A stretch of 8,703 nt of DNA, from NCBI GenBank assembly GCA_021200075.1, contig JAJQGZ010000224.1, positions 1-8,703 of the forward strand, read 5' to 3'. The first letter of the stretch is position 1. Each line of letters begins with the position of its first letter. The stretch comes from Clostridiales bacterium (GTDB taxonomy: Bacteria; Bacillota; Clostridia; Oscillospirales; Acutalibacteraceae). Below the pieces are notes generated by a model. The model did no database searches. It had not been told where the DNA came from and worked only from the letters and a program-made list of their open reading frames with translations. A program made the position numbers and the translations under genes. Shown here piece by piece: positions 6,239 to 8,703 of this stretch.

Positions 6239-6607
6239 TTATCGTTTTTTCTTATTTGCCGTCAACTGAAAGCTCATATCCAGTAATTCACTAATCTGAT
6301 TGTCTGATACCGTTCCGTCGAGAAGAATACTGAGCCAGTTTGTCTTATTCATATGATAACCCGGGAAAAAACCGGGTAACCGTCTAAAGAAATCAATCGT
6401 CATAGGCTCACACTTCACATCAAGAATATCCACAGTATCTGTTCCCGGTAAACCGAGCTTGTTCTTCGAAACATTCATCACAATTGCGTACCATTTTTTA
6501 TTATCCTGATGCCGAAGAACCGCATAAGACGGATACTGCATCCATAAGTATTCCGGCGTTGTTTCGTATTGTTCTTCTGCATAATCAAAAATTTGTTGTC
6601 TGTTCAT
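6239..6607 (-). CDS. MmcQ/YjbR family protein
   Basis: 122-residue protein of the MmcQ/YjbR family, which has a CyaY-like alpha/beta fold; some members are described as DNA-binding, but the function is generally unknown. The family pattern is visible: N-terminal helix MNRQQIFDYAEEQYETTPEYLW (about 1-22), strand segment YAVLRHQDNKKWYAIVMNV (28-46), LDVKCEP (62-68), the LPGFFPGYHMNKTNWLSILLDG core (77-98), and the C-terminal helix ISELLDMSFQLT (105-116). The length is typical and no frameshift is seen. The start is ATG at 6605-6607 with only a weak GGGA upstream. An extended -10 promoter lies about 55 bases upstream. It converges on the hxlR remnant, whose stop is only 35 bases away. No strong terminator is visible at its 3' end. 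Confidence 0.88.
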   Translation of the reverse strand: MNRQQIFDYAEEQYETTPEYLWMQYPSYAVLRHQDNKKWYAIVMNVSKNKLGLPGTDTVDILDVKCEPMTIDFFRRLPGFFPGYHMNKTNWLSILLDGTVSDNQISELLDMSFQLTANKKKR

Positions 6608-6662
6608 TTTAATTTCATCCCGTCTGATAAAATAACCTTTGATTTATTCTCGCACATTAAAA

Positions 6663-6671
6663 AGTATATCA
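6663..6671 (-). promoter_or_regulatory. Extended -10 promoter of the YjbR gene
   Basis: The minus strand reads TGATATACT (complement of 6663-6671), an extended -10 of TGnTATAAT form. The -35 region is poor (TTTCTT at 17-base spacing), as expected for an extended -10 promoter. Predicted start is near 6656, giving a leader of about 50 bases. Confidence 0.45.
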
Positions 6672-6746
6672 CATCAAAACGAGAAAAGAAAGAGCGGTTA
6701 TGTGTCTGCTTGTAAAATATATATCGAATTAAATGCCCTTTTATTT

Positions 6747-7511
6747 TTAATGTCCTTTTATTCTTTTCAGCACATTCTTCTCCAGTCGAGAAACCTGTGC
6801 TTGTGAAATTCCGACTTCCTTCGCAACCTCCATTTGCATTTTCCCTGCATAAAACGCAGGTAAATTATATTTTTTCTCTTTTGTCGAGCTTTGTATTTCG
6901 TCCTTTATCATTATTTCGTCAATCCAGTCGGAATCACAGCTGTTGTCGCCGACCTGATCCATAACATAAATCGTATCTCCGCCGTCGGAATATACAGGTT
7001 CGTACAGGGAAACCGGGTCAACTATCGCCTCAAGAGCAAGAACCACATCAGATTTTTTCATCTGCAATTCCTTCGCAATTTCCTCAACTGTCGGCTCTTT
7101 CTGCTTTTCGTTAATCAGCTTTTCTTTCACCTGCATAGCCTTGTACGCCGTGTCTCTTACGGAGCGGGAAGCCCTTACTGCGTTGTCGTCACGCAAGTAC
7201 CTGCGTATTTCACCGATGCACATAGGTACTGCATATGTTGAGAACCTCACATTCAAACTCAGGTCGAAATTGTCAATCGCTTTGATAAGCCCTATTACCC
7301 CTACTTGAAAAAGGTCGTCCGGATTTTCTCCCCGATTGGCAAATCCCTGTGTCACCGACAGAACAAGACGGAGATTGCCATTTATCAGCTCGTCCCTTGC
7401 TTTTTTGTCGCCTGCGTGAGCTTTTTTGAGCAGTTCAATTTTTTCGTCTTCTTTCAGCACTTTCAGCTCGCTTGTGTTTATTCCGCAAATTTCAACTTTG
7501 TTATACAGCAC
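6747..7511 (-). CDS. sigG: RNA polymerase sporulation sigma factor SigG, region 4 disturbed
   Basis: Late forespore sigma factor that directs transcription of forespore genes after engulfment. The N-terminal NKVEICGINTSELKVL (4-19) is diagnostic of SigG. Region 2 spans about 44-108 (NGNLRLVLSV, NRGENPDDLFQVG, IGLIKAIDNFDLS, RFSTYAVPM.IGEIRRYLRD), region 3 about 113-170 (KEPTVEEIAKEL) and region 4 about 198-250, with the helix-turn-helix at MEVAKEVGISQAQVSRLEK. It has 254 residues, slightly shorter than the roughly 260 of Bacillus subtilis. Residues 208-214 (SSTKEKK, 6890-6870) are out of frame: a single extra base before them would read KLDKREK, the expected family sequence, and an A run then restores the frame. 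About three bases are also missing near 6860-6852. GKTQ has become GKMQ. The start is GTG with AAGG about eight bases upstream. The usual sigE-spoIIGA neighbours are absent from the window. Confidence 0.93.
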   Translation of the reverse strand: MLYNKVEICGINTSELKVLKEDEKIELLKKAHAGDKKARDELINGNLRLVLSVTQGFANRGENPDDLFQVGVIGLIKAIDNFDLSLNVRFSTYAVPMCIGEIRRYLRDDNAVRASRSVRDTAYKAMQVKEKLINEKQKEPTVEEIAKELQMKKSDVVLALEAIVDPVSLYEPVYSDGGDTIYVMDQVGDNSCDSDWIDEIMIKDEIQSSTKEKKYNLPAFYAGKMQMEVAKEVGISQAQVSRLEKNVLKRIKGH

Positions 7512-7552
7512 ATAATCATCCTTTTTCTTTTTATGTACCGAGATGATTAAAT

Positions 7553-7586
7553 AAAAAATGCTCCTGTCAATATTGTTGGCAGAAGC
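7553..7586 (-). terminator. Intrinsic terminator downstream of the araC-type gene
   Basis: On the minus strand GCTTCTGCCAA (complement of 7576-7586) pairs with TTGACAGGAGC (complement of 7560-7570): ten of eleven positions, with one G-T and one mismatch, around a five-base loop. ATTTTTT follows (7559-7553). It lies about 97 bases past the regulator's stop and about 40 bases before the sigG start, so sigG should have its own promoter in or after this stretch. Confidence 0.75.
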
Positions 7587-7682
7587 GTCTTATTTTATTG
7601 AAATAAACTTAAAATAAATGATTTTTTTCACACTCACAGTAAAGTATTGTAACGGCTTGAAAATTGAGTTGATTAAAATTAT

Positions 7683-8646
7683 TTAGGATTTAGGCGATTT
7701 CATTTCAAGCGGTATGTATATTTCAATCAGCTCGTTGTCACTCTCATTTTTGCCGCATCTGCAAATCATTATTTCAGGTGAATTTGCAAGCTGAAAATTT
7801 GTACTTACAGCCCATTCGCAAATAATGTGCTTGTATAAACCGAGATAGCTTTTGCTCAGATAATGTTCGCAGTCGATTTTGAATACCGCATAGTATCCGC
7901 CGGGGACGGTGATTTTTGTAATCGACAGCTTTTTAAGGGACGCATAGTCCCTTTCGCTCATATTGTCGGCAAATCCGCTGTCGGCAGGCTGGGCATAGAA
8001 AAATTCATATCCTCCGTCGCCGAAATTATCAAGCACGCAGTAGTATGCGTTTGAGTCGAATTTGTCGGAGCATACGGACGAAATGCCGTTGATAATCCAC
8101 TGCTTCATTTTTGCGCTTCGGAAAAATTCTTTTTCCTGTTTATATCGTTCGACCGAGTAGGGCACTCCGTGCATTCGCTTTTTAAAACCGCAAAGAGTAA
8201 ACCCGCCTTTTTCTTCAAAAAAATAGTTTACGGTGTTTCCTCCCTCAATGCTCTCATAACTCATCAAACGGGAAAATGATTTCAGTTCAACTCCGGTATT
8301 TCTCACTTTTGACGGTGTTATACCGTGGAATTTTGTAAAAGCACGGGAAAAGCTTTCGGCATTTTTATATCCGTATTTCAGCGCAAGGTCGATGATTTTT
8401 ATATCTGAGCTTCTCAGTTCTGCGGCGGCAAGGGTCATTTTTTCTCATTCTGATATATTCCCCGAGCGTGTAGCCACTGTATATGGAAAATATACACTGA
8501 AAATGATAGTTGGAGCAGTAGGCATATCCGGCTATTTTTTCGTAATCTGGCTTGCTTGTAATATTTTTCTCAATACATTCCACCGCCCGTTCAAAATCCG
8601 TAAGGCTGTTTACGGAAGAATTTGCAAGCGTATTTTCATTTTGCAC
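7683..8646 (-). pseudogene. AraC-family regulator with GyrI-like C-terminal domain, frameshifted
   Basis: Rob/SoxS-like transcription factor: an N-terminal AraC double helix-turn-helix followed by a GyrI-like effector-binding domain. The likely start is GTG at 8644-8646 with GAGGGG seven bases upstream; the frame is open further to the window edge. HTH 1 is around residues 34-55 (DYEKIAGYAYCSNYHFQ) and ends in GYTLGEYIRMRK. The frame then breaks at six A's (8438-8443 on the plus strand), where five would give MRKMTLAAAEL. After the shift, HTH 2 (IKIIDLALKYGY..AESFSRAFTKFHGITPSKVR) and the GyrI-like domain (about 130-320, ending ELIEIYIPLEMK) read intact to TAA at 7683-7685. The rejoined length is about 320 residues. 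The downstream part alone lacks HTH 1. Within HTH 1 the usual HFQR is HFQC. The ligand is unknown. If the extra A is a sequencing error, the gene is intact. Confidence 0.87.
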
Positions 8647-8703
8647 TTCATCACCCCTCTCGATATTTTTGAAAAAAATATTTTCGTTCTTACATATTAA
8701 CAC

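Noticed and set aside
6607..6621. Four-codon leader ORF (ATG AAA TTA AAA TGA) overlapping the YjbR start
   Set aside because: Too short to support; its ATG is not placed by a good ribosome binding site, and chance occurrence in AT-rich sequence is likely.
7512..7570. SigG/SigF-type or housekeeping promoter for sigG (TTGACA on the minus strand, complement of 7565-7570)
   Set aside because: The hexamer is part of the terminator stem, no clear -10 follows at proper spacing, and no GHATR-N18-CATNNTA match was found.
8392..8700. 102-codon plus-strand ORF at the right end, and similar long antisense frames elsewhere
   Set aside because: They lie opposite genes with recognisable families, lack ribosome binding sites and show no family motifs.

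Overview
The window comes from a Gram-positive, endospore-forming lineage, most likely a gut-type member of the Clostridia (Oscillospiraceae/Ruminococcaceae-like). This is inferred from the forespore sigma factor SigG, the strong purine-rich ribosome binding sites, the use of a GatCAB amidotransferase and the moderate GC content. The exact genus cannot be read from the sequence.

Left half (1-4781, plus strand): a tightly packed housekeeping operon, aspS (5' end cut by the window edge), gatC, gatA and gatB. gatC and gatA abut (TAA then ATG), and gatA and gatB overlap by 4 bases (GTGA). AspRS charges tRNA with aspartate. The GatCAB complex then amidates misacylated Asp-tRNA(Asn) and/or Glu-tRNA(Gln). 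This AspRS resembles the type best known from alphaproteobacteria, which is generally non-discriminating, so the operon probably encodes a complete indirect route to Asn-tRNA(Asn).

Middle (4782-5209): 428 bases with no convincing protein gene but dense secondary structure. It holds two copies of a 21-base hairpin repeat, a strong bidirectional terminator, a 57-base imperfect palindrome and a 15-bp inverted repeat. This is where the rightward operon and a leftward gene converge, and it looks like terminators mixed with a dispersed palindromic repeat family. A structured small RNA is possible but unproven.

Right half (5210-8703): small, mostly leftward accessory genes. A flavin reductase-like (flavoredoxin) gene is divergent from a broken HxlR-family regulator, with face-to-face promoters and a clear palindromic operator between them. 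Next come a YjbR/MmcQ-family gene, sigG, and an AraC-family regulator with a GyrI-like effector domain, which is split by one extra A.

The most notable pattern is that three of the five right-hand genes (hxlR, sigG, araC) carry indels, each with at least one at a run of six A's, while the left-hand operon is clean. The explanations are homopolymer sequencing error, real gene decay, or expression rescued by slippage. They can be separated by raw-read inspection and comparison with close relatives. No clearly novel defence or metabolic system was found.
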